From NCBI GenBank assembly GCA_003075315.1, contig QDFQ01000001.1, positions 434,001 through 498,000 on the forward strand: 64,000 nucleotides of DNA, written 5' to 3'. The notes beneath the pieces were generated by a model. The model ran no database searches, had not been told where the DNA came from, and was given only the letters and a program-made list of their open reading frames with translations. The translations under genes and the position numbers were made by a program. Shown piece by piece: positions 1-7,543 of this stretch (within the stretch, counting starts at the first letter, position 1; every line of letters starts with the position of its first letter). The stretch comes from Arthrobacter sp. TPD3018 (GTDB lineage: Bacteria > Pseudomonadota > Alphaproteobacteria > Sphingomonadales > Sphingomonadaceae).

Positions 1-165
1 GCCGGCGCCGTCCGCGCCCCGCACGCTGTCGACGCCGCGATAGCCCGGTTGGCGTGCCGCAAGATCCGCCATCGCCGCAGCGGCAGCGTCATAGCCCGCC
101 GCGTCGGCGCCGTTGCGCTGCGAGGTAAAGATCACCGCGACCTCGCCAGCCCGTTGCACTGCCAT
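1..165 (-). CDS. Antibiotic biosynthesis monooxygenase (ABM)-family protein, N-terminal fragment
   Basis: The gene starts at ATG 165 on the minus strand, after a good ribosome site (GGAGGGGAAGAAACC), and runs off the left edge, so only 55 codons are seen. The visible protein has a short beta strand (EVAVIFTSQR), then a helix (AAMADLAARQPGY) and the YRGVDSVRG strand. These fit the ferredoxin-like ABM fold, in small monooxygenases or heme-degrading-like proteins of about 100 residues. The function is inferred from this half alone; the catalytic part lies outside the window. Confidence 0.65.
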   Translation of the reverse strand, partial: MAVQRAGEVAVIFTSQRNGADAAGYDAAAAAMADLAARQPGYRGVDSVRGADGAG

Positions 166-362
166 GGTTTCTTCCCCTCCGTCATCCCCTTCCTAGTCCG
201 GCGACGGGGCAGGGCAAGCGGTGTCGCAGGGGTGCTCGCTGCGACGAACCGCAGGGGGCCACGCAACCGCATGTCTTGAAACGCGTTCGGGAAACGTGGC
301 ACGGGGTGTTTTCCGCGCGGTCCTGCGCGGGGTCCCGACACGCGATCAACGACAGGAAACCG

Positions 363-974
363 ATGCCCTCTTCGACCACCGCCGCCAGGCGCCGTACCCG
401 TGGCACCGGCGTGCCGAGCCCGGTCGCGATGTTCTTTCAGGGCTTCCTGAAGCATCCGGTGATGGTGGGGTCGATCATCCCGTCGTCGGACAAGCTGATC
501 CGCAAGATGCTGGCGCCCGTCGATTGGTCGGCATGCAAGGTGTTCGTCGAATATGGTCCGGGCGTCGGCACCTTCTGCCGCCCGATCCTGGAGCGCATGG
601 CGCCCGACGCGACGCTGATCGCGATCGACACCAACCCCGATTTCATCCGCTACCTCGACCACACGATCACGGATTCGCGCTTTGTCGCGGTCGAGGGATC
701 GGCGGCGGACGTCGAGCGGATCGTGCGCGAACGCGGGCACGACCATGCCGATTACGTGCTGTCGGGCCTGCCCTTTTCGACGCTGCCCGCCGGCGTCGGT
801 CCGGCGATCGCCGCGGCGACGCATCGCGTGATCCGTCCCGGCGGCGCTTTCCTGGTCTATCAATTCTCGCCCAAGGTGAAGGACTTCCTCACCCCCCATT
901 TCACCAATATCGATCACGATATGGAATGGTGGAACGTACCCCCCGCCCAGCTCTATTGGGCGTGGAAGGATTGA
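363..974 (+). CDS. Phospholipid N-methyltransferase-like class I SAM methyltransferase
   Basis: About 203 residues. Motif I (VEYGPGVGTF, about residue 62) is the glycine-rich SAM-binding loop, followed by an acidic strand end (AIDTNPDF) and the LSGLPFSTLP segment typical of the PmtA/KsgA-like group, which methylates phosphatidylethanolamine or related lipids at the membrane. An upstream ATG at 276 is in frame, but the extension is Arg-rich and unlike the family. ATG 363 follows an AGGA site, so I chose it. It stands alone upstream of a MarR gene. The substrate is inferred; a small-molecule or rRNA dimethylase-like role cannot be excluded. Confidence 0.7.
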   Translation: MPSSTTAARRRTRGTGVPSPVAMFFQGFLKHPVMVGSIIPSSDKLIRKMLAPVDWSACKVFVEYGPGVGTFCRPILERMAPDATLIAIDTNPDFIRYLDHTITDSRFVAVEGSAADVERIVRERGHDHADYVLSGLPFSTLPAGVGPAIAAATHRVIRPGGAFLVYQFSPKVKDFLTPHFTNIDHDMEWWNVPPAQLYWAWKD

Positions 975-1064
975 TCGCCAAAATGGCCTGCTACGACACA
1001 ATCAAACGATTTTGCCGATGCGGGCCCTTTTCCTTCACGTCGGGTTAAGCTAATCGCGTCCGAT

Positions 1065-1550
1065 ATGGACGCTCCAAAGCATTCCTCTGCCCTGTTCCTG
1101 CGCGACACCGCGATCCGCCGTGGCATGGAATTGATGATGTTCGCCCAGACGCGGTTTTTGCGCACGGCGGACGAAAAGCTGGCCGAACTGGGCCTCGGGC
1201 GCGCGCACCACCGCGCGCTGTATTTCATCGGCCGCTGCCCCGACGTCACCGTCGGCGACCTGCTGTTGCTGCTGGCGGTGACCAAACAGTCGCTCGGCCG
1301 CGTGATGAAGGATCTGGTCGATCGCAACCTCGTCTGCATGCGTGCCGGGGATGTCGATCGCCGCCAGCGCCTGCTACGCCTGACGGAAGAGGGGGTCGCG
1401 CTGGAGACCGCATTGTTCGAGGAACAGCGCGACCGCATGGCCAAGGCATACAGCTATGCTGGGCAAGAGGCGGTGGCAGGCTATTGGGCGGTGATGGAGG
1501 CGCTGATCCCCGCAGAGGCGCGCGCACAGATCGACGCGCTGGGCCGGTGA
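1065..1550 (+). CDS. MarR-family transcriptional regulator
   Basis: 161 residues with the MarR winged-helix layout: dimerisation helices at the N-terminus (MMFAQTRFLRTADEKLAELG), recognition helix region TVGDLLLLLAVTKQSLGRVMKDL (broken across about residues 65-88) and the wing DVDRRQRLLRLTEEG (about 104-118), whose D-x-R-R signature is characteristic. The C-terminal helix closes the dimer. No clear Shine-Dalgarno precedes the ATG. The gene converges on the PLD-family gene with only 7 nt between stops. Ligand and targets are unknown. Confidence 0.85.
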   Translation: MDAPKHSSALFLRDTAIRRGMELMMFAQTRFLRTADEKLAELGLGRAHHRALYFIGRCPDVTVGDLLLLLAVTKQSLGRVMKDLVDRNLVCMRAGDVDRRQRLLRLTEEGVALETALFEEQRDRMAKAYSYAGQEAVAGYWAVMEALIPAEARAQIDALGR

Positions 1551-1557
1551 CGCGCGG

Positions 1558-2727
1558 CTAGTCGTCGATGCCGAAGTTCAGCCCGCGCGACACGCCGGGA
1601 TCGACCACCGCGATCAGCAGATAGGCAGCGAACTGGCGCAGGCGCTGCAGCACGCCGGTATGCGCCTTATACCAGCTGCGCGTGATCGGCTGCGATCGCG
1701 CGATCTCGCCTTCGATATAGCTCCGGACATGCGCGGCAAAGGCGGCGTCGTGGACGCGCAGCATCAGCTCCATGTTGATGAACAGGCTGCGCATGTCGAA
1801 ATTGGCCGATCCGACATAGACGACGTCATCGATGACGTAGAGCTTGGTGTGCAGCTTGGTCGGCAGATATTCGTACAGCGCGACGCCCTTGCGCAGCAGG
1901 CCCGCATAGGTGAAGCGCGCCGCCGCGATCGTTGCATTGTTGTCGGATTTGGACGCGGTGACGACGCGCACCTTCGCCTTGCGCCGCCCCGCTTTGTCCA
2001 GCCGGCGCAGGATGGTGGGCGAAGGCGTGAAATAGGCGGCGATGATGTCGATCCGCTTGCCGCGGCGCAGGTCGTCGCGCACCGCGCGCGCCCAGGGTGA
2101 CAGACGCCGCGTCGGCCCGCCGATCAGCCAGCGCGTATCGCCATGGGCCTCGCTCCAGCGCGCCAGCGCCTTGTTCAGCGGGCGCACGCGGCCCCTGGGG
2201 AGCCGCAACCAATCGTGCAGCGCATCGAAATAGCCCGCCAGCCGGCCCGCCGCCGGTCCCTCGACCAGCAGCCCCAGGTCGCGCCACGCCTCCTGCGCGG
2301 GGGTGCCGAAATAATCGTCCTCGACGTTGAACCCGCCGATGATGATCCGCTCGCCGTCCTGCCCCGCATCGGCGAGCGCCAGCTTCTGGTGGTTGCGCAG
2401 CAGGTAGCGGCGTCCGAACCGGGGTGCGAAGCGGCACACCGATACGCCGGCCTCGCGCAGGGGCGCGTAAAAGGCATCGTCGGTTTCGCTGCCGAAGCCG
2501 TCGACAATCAGCGCCGTATCCACCCCCCGTTCCGCCGCCGCGATCAGCGCGGCGTTGACCCGGCGGCCGGTCGCGTCGTCGGCGTAGATGTAATAGAGGA
2601 TGCGCAGCGAATGGCGGGCGCCCGCGATCAGCGCGAGCAGCGCGTCGAGGCGGCGCGGACCGGTATCGAGCAGCGTCAGCCGGTTGCCATCGACCGCAAA
2701 GGTCGGCTGGAGAGCGGGCGCATCCAT
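1558..2727 (-). CDS. Phospholipase D-family protein, cardiolipin synthase-like
   Basis: 389 residues with two HxKx4D motifs, H113-K115-D120 (NHQKLALAD) and H293-K295-D300 (LHTKLYVID), each followed by the usual GGFN and GSANFD strands. Both catalytic half-sites are intact, so it should be an active phosphatidyltransferase/phosphodiesterase; cardiolipin synthesis (ClsB/C-like) is the likeliest job. There is no obvious N-terminal transmembrane pair as in ClsA. An in-frame upstream ATG at 2874 would translate part of a palindromic repeat, so I chose the ATG at 2727. Confidence 0.8.
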   Translation of the reverse strand: MDAPALQPTFAVDGNRLTLLDTGPRRLDALLALIAGARHSLRILYYIYADDATGRRVNAALIAAAERGVDTALIVDGFGSETDDAFYAPLREAGVSVCRFAPRFGRRYLLRNHQKLALADAGQDGERIIIGGFNVEDDYFGTPAQEAWRDLGLLVEGPAAGRLAGYFDALHDWLRLPRGRVRPLNKALARWSEAHGDTRWLIGGPTRRLSPWARAVRDDLRRGKRIDIIAAYFTPSPTILRRLDKAGRRKAKVRVVTASKSDNNATIAAARFTYAGLLRKGVALYEYLPTKLHTKLYVIDDVVYVGSANFDMRSLFINMELMLRVHDAAFAAHVRSYIEGEIARSQPITRSWYKAHTGVLQRLRQFAAYLLIAVVDPGVSRGLNFGIDD

Positions 2728-2819
2728 CGCGTTCGTCTGTGCCCGTCGGTGCGGCGGGTGGCAAGGGCGGTGCGGTGGTAGCGGGGCGTTGGCCGTCGGG
2801 CGCTTAACCCCACCCACAT

Positions 2820-2848
2820 CGTCACCCCGGACCAAGTCCGGGGCGACG
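2820..2848. repeat. Single REP-like palindrome arm
   Basis: A 13-bp stem (CGTCACCCCGGAC / GTCCGGGGCGACG, one mismatch) with a 3-nt loop. It is one arm of the REP-like family found in pairs elsewhere in the window, here unpaired, upstream of the PLD gene. Confidence 0.75.
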
Positions 2849-2910
2849 GGTAAGGCGGGGCCGGCGCCGCGCATCTCACCCCTGCCACGACAGCCCCGAC
2901 CCCGATTTTC

Positions 2911-2940
2911 TTGACTTTACCCACACCCTCCGCCTACACG
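2911..2940 (+). promoter_or_regulatory. Likely sigma-70 promoter of rpoZ
   Basis: TTGACT at 2911-2916 and TACACG at 2935-2940 are separated by 18 nt. The -10 is weak but lies 40 nt before the rpoZ ATG, in an otherwise gene-free strip. Inferred from sequence only. Confidence 0.5.
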
Positions 2941-2980
2941 CCGCCCCTTACTGAATCGGTATTTGCGAAGGAAAGCGTCC

Positions 2981-3325
2981 ATGGCGCGCGTTACCGTCGA
3001 GGATTGCGTCGACAAGATCCCCAACCGTTTCGATCTGGTCCTGTTCGCTGCGCAGCGCGCGCGGCAGATTTCGGGCGGCGCGGAACTGCTGCTCGATCGC
3101 GATCGCGACAAGAACCCGGTCGTCGCGTTGCGCGAAATCGCTGACGAACTGGTCCGTCCCGATCACCTCGAGGAAGCGGTCGTCAACAGCCTGCAGCGCG
3201 TCCAGATCGACGACGACGATGAAGTCGACGCCGTCGGCTCGCTCGCAGCCTCGGCCGAAGCGCTCCGCCTGACCGCCGCCGCACCGCCGCGGAACCAGAA
3301 TCTCGGCGCCGATTACGACGGGTAA
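2981..3325 (+). CDS. rpoZ: DNA-directed RNA polymerase omega subunit
   Basis: 114 residues opening with the family signature [20 protein letters not shown] and the LRAR/AAQRAR segment. Omega binds the beta-prime C-terminal tail and helps assemble RNA polymerase. Length is normal for alphaproteobacteria, with an acidic, variable C-terminal tail ([11 protein letters not shown]). ATG 2981 follows GAAGGAAAG; an in-frame ATG at 2963 is less likely. The gene is monocistronic here: the stop is followed within 3 nt by a long hairpin module and no neighbour gene on the same strand. Confidence 0.95.
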   Translation: MARVTVEDCVDKIPNRFDLVLFAAQRARQISGGAELLLDRDRDKNPVVALREIADELVRPDHLEEAVVNSLQRVQIDDDDEVDAVGSLAASAEALRLTAAAPPRNQNLGADYDG

Positions 3326-3327
3326 GG

Positions 3328-3424
3328 ACTGGTCAGCGGATTAGCCTCGGCTAATCCGCGTCGCGGACCAGTCCACGGCCAGCGGGCGCCTAGCCCGACT
3401 GACGACGCGGCTTTGCCGCGTCGT
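3328..3424 (+). repeat. Hairpin-chain module, copy 1
   Basis: Starts 2 nt after the rpoZ stop. Outer stem ACTGGTC/GACCAGT encloses hairpin GCGGATTAGCC/GGCTAATCCGC. Then come CGGCCAG, hairpin CGGGC/GCCCG, the linker ACTGACGA and hairpin ACGACGCGGC-TTT-GCCGCGTCGT. The same order of stems and linkers recurs at 3435-3531 and, inverted, at 3911-4010. There is no T-tract, so it is not a simple intrinsic terminator, although it may end or stabilise rpoZ mRNA. Confidence 0.75.
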
Positions 3425-3434
3425 TTGCGTTTGG

Positions 3435-3531
3435 GGATCGGCTAGTCGATGAGCGCAGCTCGGCGACGTCGCGAGCCGATCCGCGGCCAGCGTCGCGAAG
3501 CGACGACTGACGAAGCGGCTTTGCCGCGGCG
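3435..3531 (+). repeat. Hairpin-chain module, copy 2
   Basis: Outer stem GGATCGGCT/AGCCGATCC encloses an interrupted hairpin (GTCG..GAGC / GCTC..CGAC), followed by linker GTCGCG. Then come CGGCCAG, hairpin CGTCGC-GAA-GCGACG, ACTGACGA and hairpin GCGGC-TTT-GCCGC. The stems differ from copy 1 but stay paired, while the linkers are kept. Confidence 0.7.
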
Positions 3532-3560
3532 GGTGGGTTTTGGGGAGGGGCATACACTTC

Positions 3561-3638
3561 CTCCCGCGCGTTAGCGGGAGTGCAGGGCGGGATTGCTCCA
3601 GCAATCCTAGATCGTGCCGGAGGCATGATCTGCCCTGC
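3561..3638. repeat. Second type of stacked hairpins
   Basis: CTCCCGC/GCGGGAG forms a first hairpin. A stem GCAGGGC (3582-3588)/GCCCTGC (3632-3638) then encloses two hairpins, GGATTGCT/AGCAATCC and AGATC.TGCC/GGCA.GATCT, giving a three-way-junction shape. No second copy was seen in the window. Confidence 0.6.
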
Positions 3639-3696
3639 GCTGGTGACCGCCGGCGGCAGCCGGTGGTGGAGTTAGACGCAAGGTCCGCCGTGCCCG

Positions 3697-3742
3697 CCCC
3701 CTCCGTCAGCGCTGACGCGCTGCCACCTCTCCCTGGCGGGGG
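3697..3742. repeat. Partial CCTCC-type intergenic repeat
   Basis: CCCCCTCCGTCAGCG, a GCGCTGACGCGC core and GCTGCCACCTC match the right half of the elements at 36627-36750 and 47493-47619; the left half is absent. The remaining parts of 3640-3797 show only short inverted words and no gene. Confidence 0.55.
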
Positions 3743-3797
3743 GATGTGGTGGAGCTGGCGCTCCAAGCTCCCACCGCCGCTGCCGGCCTCCCACCAA

Positions 3798-3881
3798 CGT
3801 CACCCCAGCGAAGGCTGGGGTCTTTGTGTGATGAGCGGCGGTGGCCGCCACAGGGAGATCCCAGCCTTCGCTGGGATGACG
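3798..3881. repeat. REP-like palindrome pair (AGCGAAGGCT type)
   Basis: Left arm CGTCACCCCAGCGAAGGCTG and right arm CAGCCTTCGCTGGGATGACG are inverted to each other around a 30-40-nt spacer; each arm is itself palindromic. The same subtype occurs at 7432-7513 and 12763-12845. Confidence 0.85.
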
Positions 3882-3910
3882 GTCGTGGCCAAGAGGAACG
3901 TCGCACAAGG

Positions 3911-4010
3911 CCCCGCCGCGGCGAAGCCGCGTCGTCAGTCGTCGCTTTCGCGACGCTGGCCGGGGCAGGTCCGCGGCGCGGAATAGCTTGGCTATTCCGC
4001 TGACCTGCCC
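3911..4010 (-). repeat. Hairpin-chain module, copy 3 (inverted)
   Basis: Read on the minus strand: outer stem GGGCAGGTC/GACCTGCCC around GCGGAATAGC/GCTATTCCGC, then CGGCCAG, CGTCGC-GAAA-GCGACG, ACTGACGA and CGCGGC-TTC-GCCGCG. It faces copies 1 and 2. Its first 19 nt form the end of rlmE, including the last codons and stop at 3992. Confidence 0.7.
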
Positions 4011-4663
4011 TTGAACCCCTGCGCCACCACGAACCATTCCACCGAACCCTTGCGGCTGCTCGGCGGCTTGGCGTGTTTCACCGTCGTGAAGTTGCGCTTC
4101 ATCTCGGCGACCAGCTGCGCATCGGCGCCGCCCGCAAAGACCTTGGCGATGAAGGTGCCGCCCTTTTCCAGCACATCGACCGCAAAGGCGAGCGCGGTTT
4201 CGACCAGTGCCATGGTGCGCAGCGCGTCGGTCTGCGGGTGGCCGACGGTGTTCGCTGCCATGTCCGACATCACCAGGTCGGGCGCGCCACCCAGCGCCTC
4301 CATGAGCGCACCCGGCGCGGCATCGTCCATGAAATCCATCTGGAAGATCGTGACGCCGTCGATCGGATCGACCGGCAACAGGTCGATGCCGACCACCGCC
4401 GCCTTGGGCACGCGGCGGCGGATCACCTGGCTCCAGCCACCCGGCGCGATGCCGAGGTCGACGACGCGGCGCTTGCCCTGAATGATGCCGAACCGCTCGT
4501 CGAGTTCGAGCAATTTGTACGCCGCGCGGCTGCGATAGCCCTCCGCCTTGGCGCGACGGACATAGGGGTCGTTGAGCTGGCGTTCCAGCCAGCGCGTCGA
4601 TTGCGCGGTGCGGCCGCGCGCGGTCTTGACGCGGGTGCGCAGGCCGCCGCCGTCTCTGCTCAT
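3992..4663 (-). CDS. rlmE: 23S rRNA (uridine-2'-O-)-methyltransferase RlmE
   Basis: 223 residues. The FtsJ/RrmJ catalytic tetrad is complete: K50 (RAAYKLLEL), D134 (SDMAANTVG), K174 (FIAKVF) and E209 (SVEWFVV). The SAM loop is VVDLGIAPGGWSQV. RlmE methylates U2552 in the 23S A-loop on the large ribosomal subunit, a late assembly step. It lies 10 nt downstream of ppx/gppA on the same strand, a common alphaproteobacterial pairing, so the two are probably cotranscribed. The last codons (KGRSAE) fall inside a hairpin-chain repeat. Confidence 0.95.
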   Translation of the reverse strand: MSRDGGGLRTRVKTARGRTAQSTRWLERQLNDPYVRRAKAEGYRSRAAYKLLELDERFGIIQGKRRVVDLGIAPGGWSQVIRRRVPKAAVVGIDLLPVDPIDGVTIFQMDFMDDAAPGALMEALGGAPDLVMSDMAANTVGHPQTDALRTMALVETALAFAVDVLEKGGTFIAKVFAGGADAQLVAEMKRNFTTVKHAKPPSSRKGSVEWFVVAQGFKGRSAE

Positions 4664-4673
4664 GTCATGATAC

Positions 4674-5717
4674 TCACGGTCTGGGGCTGCCCATCAGGCG
4701 GCGCAGGATGCCTTCGCGGATCCCACGGTCGGCGATGCCCAGCCGTTCCGCGGGCCATAAATCGAGGATGGTTTCGAGGATCGCGCAACCCGCGACGACC
4801 AGATCGGCGCGTTCCGATCCGATGCAGGCGAGCTGCGCGCGCTCTTTCACCGATTTGCGCGACAGGTCGGCGCTGATCCGCCGCATCGCATCGGCAGGCA
4901 CGATCAGGCCGTCCACCTGCGCGCGATCGTAATGGCTCAGGCCCAGATGCACGCTGCCGAGCGTCGTCACCGTGCCGCTGGTGCCGAGCAGGCGCGGGCG
5001 CTGGACGTGCTTGGGCAACCGGCCGGCGAAATCGGCGAAACTGTCCGCGACGATGCCGCGCATCCGCTCATAGGCCGCGAGCCGCCCGCCTTCGCCCTCA
5101 CCACCACCGGCATGTTCGGTCAGCGACACGACGCCCCAGGGGGCCGAATGCCAGTCGAGCACGCGCGGCATGCTGCCCCGCGTCGTGTCGATCAGCACCA
5201 GCTCGGTCGAGCCGCCGCCGATGTCGAAGATCAGCGCGGGGTCGTCGCCCGGTTCGATCAGCGCATGGCAGCCGAGCACGGCCAGCCGCGCCTCTTCCTC
5301 GGCCGAGATGATGTCGAGGTGGATGCCGGTTTCCTCGAGCGCGCGCGCGATGAAATCCTGCCCGTTGCTCGCCCGGCGACATGCCTCGGTCGCGACCGAG
5401 CGCGCGAGCGTAACGTTGCGGCGCTTCAACTTGTCGGCGCAGACGCGCAGCGCGGCGATGGTGCGTTCGATCGCGGCGTCGCTCAGCCGGCCGGTAGCAG
5501 CGAGGCCTTCGCCCAGCCGGACAATGCGCGAAAAGGCGTCGATGACGGCGAAGCCATCGCCCTGCGGCCGGGCGATCAACAGCCGGCAATTGTTGGTGCC
5601 GAGGTCGAGCGCGGCAAAGGCCTGCGCATCGGACCAGCGACCGCGTTGCGGTCGGCTCGGCGCCGAACGGGCAGGCGGGGCCTGCCGGTACGGCATTCGG
5701 GCGGAACGATCCCCCAT
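4674..5717 (-). CDS. Ppx/GppA-family exopolyphosphatase / pppGpp phosphatase
   Basis: 347 residues of the ASKHA fold: phosphate-1 loop ALDLGTNNCRLLIA (about 35-48), phosphate-2 loop FDIGGGSTELVLID (about 164-177) and the adenosine-like loop LLGTSGTVTTLGS (about 244-256). The family hydrolyses polyphosphate and/or pppGpp in the cytosol, linking to the stringent response. It lacks the long C-terminal HD-like domain of E. coli Ppx, like other short alphaproteobacterial members. The first 30 residues are basic and low-complexity; a later start is possible. Substrate preference cannot be read from sequence. Confidence 0.88.
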   Translation of the reverse strand: MGDRSARMPYRQAPPARSAPSRPQRGRWSDAQAFAALDLGTNNCRLLIARPQGDGFAVIDAFSRIVRLGEGLAATGRLSDAAIERTIAALRVCADKLKRRNVTLARSVATEACRRASNGQDFIARALEETGIHLDIISAEEEARLAVLGCHALIEPGDDPALIFDIGGGSTELVLIDTTRGSMPRVLDWHSAPWGVVSLTEHAGGGEGEGGRLAAYERMRGIVADSFADFAGRLPKHVQRPRLLGTSGTVTTLGSVHLGLSHYDRAQVDGLIVPADAMRRISADLSRKSVKERAQLACIGSERADLVVAGCAILETILDLWPAERLGIADRGIREGILRRLMGSPRP

Positions 5718-5836
5718 AGCCGTGGTGACTTTCTATCTGTTTCTGTTCTGCCGTCACGGGGATGAACGCCCCGCTCGGTGCTTGCCCTCTAGGTAGCGCG
5801 TACAAGCCCTTGCGACAAGGCGAGCAATTTGACCTG

Positions 5837-5865
5837 TTGACAGGCCCACGGTGCCCGCCTAGATG
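5837..5865 (+). promoter_or_regulatory. Promoter of tRNA-Gln
   Basis: A perfect -35 TTGACA (5837-5842) is 17 nt from TAGATG (5860-5865), 12 nt before the mature tRNA 5' end. Spacing and position fit a strong sigma-70 promoter. Confidence 0.7.
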
Positions 5866-5877
5866 CGCGGCCCTCGT

Positions 5878-5951
5878 TGCCCGATCCTCTAATGGTAAGA
5901 GAGCGGACTCTGACTCCGTCAATCAAGGTTCGAATCCTTGTCGGGCATCCA
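5878..5951 (+). tRNA. tRNA-Gln (anticodon CUG)
   Basis: A 74-nt cloverleaf. Acceptor TGCCCGA/TCGGGCA, D stem CTCT/AGAG, anticodon stem GCGGA/TCCGT with loop CTCTGAC (anticodon CTG), T arm CAAGG-TTCGAAT-CCTTG, discriminator T and encoded CCA. It reads CAG codons, which are frequent in this GC-rich genome. Confidence 0.96.
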
Positions 5952-6015
5952 CTTACCACCCGCTCCTACGAGCATCCCTCACATCGCTGATACCGCTTCT
6001 ACCCCCACGCAGGTC

Positions 6016-6822
6016 GTGCTGGGGATCGATGCGGCCTGGACCGCGGGTCAGCCGAGCGGCGTCGCTTTGGCGGTGCGCGAGGGTGCGCGCTGGGGATTGC
6101 GGGCGGTGGCGCCATCCTACGATCATTTCCTGAATCGGGCGGCCGGCGTGGCGTGCGACGCACCGCCGCGGGGATCGTCGCCCGATGCGGGGGCGTTGCT
6201 GGCCGCGGCCGAGGCGCTGGCGGGCGGGCGCGTCGACCTGGTCGCGATCGACATGCCGCTGGCACGCACGCCGATCGTCGCGCGGCGCACGTCGGACAAT
6301 GCGATCACGCGGGCGTTCGGGGGACGCTATTGCGGCACGCATTCGCCCAGCGCGGCGCGGCCGGGGCCGCTATCCGACGGCTTGCGGGCAGGGTTCGAGG
6401 ATGCGGGCTATCCACTGCGCACTGCCAACGCTCAGGCCGGTGGGCTGATCGAGGTCTATCCGCACCCGGCGCTGGTCGTGCTCGCGCAGGCGCCGCGGCG
6501 GCTGCCGTACAAGGCGTCGAAGACGCGCACCTATTGGCCGGAGGAATCGCTGGCCGCGCGGCGCGTGCTGCTGGCGGCGGAATGGGCCCGGATCGTCGGC
6601 CTGCTGGCGACCCGGATCGATGGCGTGGAGGATGCGCTGCCGCCGCTGCCCGACGACGCGAGCGGTGTCGCGCGCAAGGCGCACGAAGACATGATCGACG
6701 CGATCGTCTGCGCCTGGGTGGGGATTACCGCGCTCGGCGGGCAGGCGGAGGCCTATGGCGACGCGGAGTCGGCGATCTGGGTACCGCGTGAGGACGGAAC
6801 GGCGGCCCGCTTCGCCGGTTGA
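6016..6822 (+). CDS. DUF429 domain protein (predicted RNase H-like fold)
   Basis: 268 residues from a GTG start. The core has the acidic strand GIDAAW near the N-terminus, IDMPLA in the middle (about residue 82) and EDMIDAIVCAW near the C-terminus, matching the DUF429 arrangement of scattered acidic residues typical of RNase H-like nucleases. The open frame reaches back over the tRNA-Gln 3' end, so the true start must be internal; no ATG exists before the core and GTG 6016 starts right at the first strand. It overlaps nothing and ends 6 nt before the next gene. Biological role unknown. Confidence 0.7.
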   Translation: MLGIDAAWTAGQPSGVALAVREGARWGLRAVAPSYDHFLNRAAGVACDAPPRGSSPDAGALLAAAEALAGGRVDLVAIDMPLARTPIVARRTSDNAITRAFGGRYCGTHSPSAARPGPLSDGLRAGFEDAGYPLRTANAQAGGLIEVYPHPALVVLAQAPRRLPYKASKTRTYWPEESLAARRVLLAAEWARIVGLLATRIDGVEDALPPLPDDASGVARKAHEDMIDAIVCAWVGITALGGQAEAYGDAESAIWVPREDGTAARFAG

Positions 6823-6828
6823 GTGGCC

Positions 6829-7386
6829 ATGCCGACGTTCGACCCCCGCACCACCGCGCTCATCCTCATCGACCTGCAGGACGGCATCGTCGCCGGCGAC
6901 AAGGGGCCGCACAGCGCCGCCGACGTCGTCACGCGCGGAAAGGCGCTGGCCGACCGCTTCCGCGCCGCGGGCGCGCCGGTGGTGCTCGTCCATGTCGGCT
7001 TCACCCCCGACACGATGCCGAGTCGCAATGTCGACCAGCCGCGCCTGCCCGCCGAGGGGACGCCGCCCGCGTTCCATGCGCTGGTCGAGGGGTTGCGGCA
7101 GGACGGCGATATCGTCGTGATGAAACACCATTGGGGCGCCTTCACCGGCACCGATCTCGACCTTCAGTTGCGGCGGCGTGGGGTAAAGACGGTGGTGATC
7201 GCCGGCATCGCGACGAACTTCGGCGTCGAATCGACCGCGCGCAGTGCTTGGGAGCTGTCGTACGACGTGGTGATCGTCGAGGACGCCTCGACCTCGCGCT
7301 CGGCGGAGCTGCATGCGTTTGCAGTTCAGCATATCCTGCCGCAGATCGCGCGGGTGGTGGTGAGCGAGGACGTGACGCTGGGGTAG
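6829..7386 (+). CDS. Isochorismatase-fold hydrolase, YecD-like
   Basis: 185 residues of the cysteine-hydrolase (isochorismatase) fold: ALILIDLQDGIV carries the catalytic Asp and VVMKHHWGAF the Lys. The nucleophile position reads GIATNFGVESTA, with glycine where most family members have Cys. This matches a known cysteine-less subgroup (E. coli YecD type). So it may not be a classical amidohydrolase. ATG 6829 is preferred over an in-frame GTG at 6823. It is close behind the DUF429 gene and may share its transcript. Confidence 0.8.
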   Translation: MPTFDPRTTALILIDLQDGIVAGDKGPHSAADVVTRGKALADRFRAAGAPVVLVHVGFTPDTMPSRNVDQPRLPAEGTPPAFHALVEGLRQDGDIVVMKHHWGAFTGTDLDLQLRRRGVKTVVIAGIATNFGVESTARSAWELSYDVVIVEDASTSRSAELHAFAVQHILPQIARVVVSEDVTLG

Positions 7387-7431
7387 GGCGGGCGGATCAC
7401 TCAAGGTCCGATGCATCCGCACCGAACCACC

Positions 7432-7513
7432 CGTCATCCCAGCGCAGGCTGGGATCTCTTGGTGGCGGGCGTTGCAGGAGCCGAGGGAGACCCCAGCCTT
7501 CGCTGGGGTGACG
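7432..7513. repeat. REP-like palindrome pair
   Basis: Arms CGTCATCCCAGCGCAGGCTG and CAGCCTTCGCTGGGGTGACG are inverted around a roughly 40-nt spacer, between two convergent genes. Confidence 0.85.
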
Positions 7514-7543
7514 TTTTGGGCGAGTGGACGAGAATACGGCCCC

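Noticed and set aside
3798..3881. Possible CRISPR array
   Set aside because: Repeats occur as single inverted pairs scattered over the window, not as direct repeats with regular spacers, and no cas genes are present.
5878..5951. tRNA-Gln as an integration site
   Set aside because: No integrase and no second copy of the tRNA 3' end were seen downstream.
5938..6015. TTG start for the DUF429 protein inside tRNA-Gln
   Set aside because: It would overlap the tRNA 3' end; the added residues are not part of the domain.
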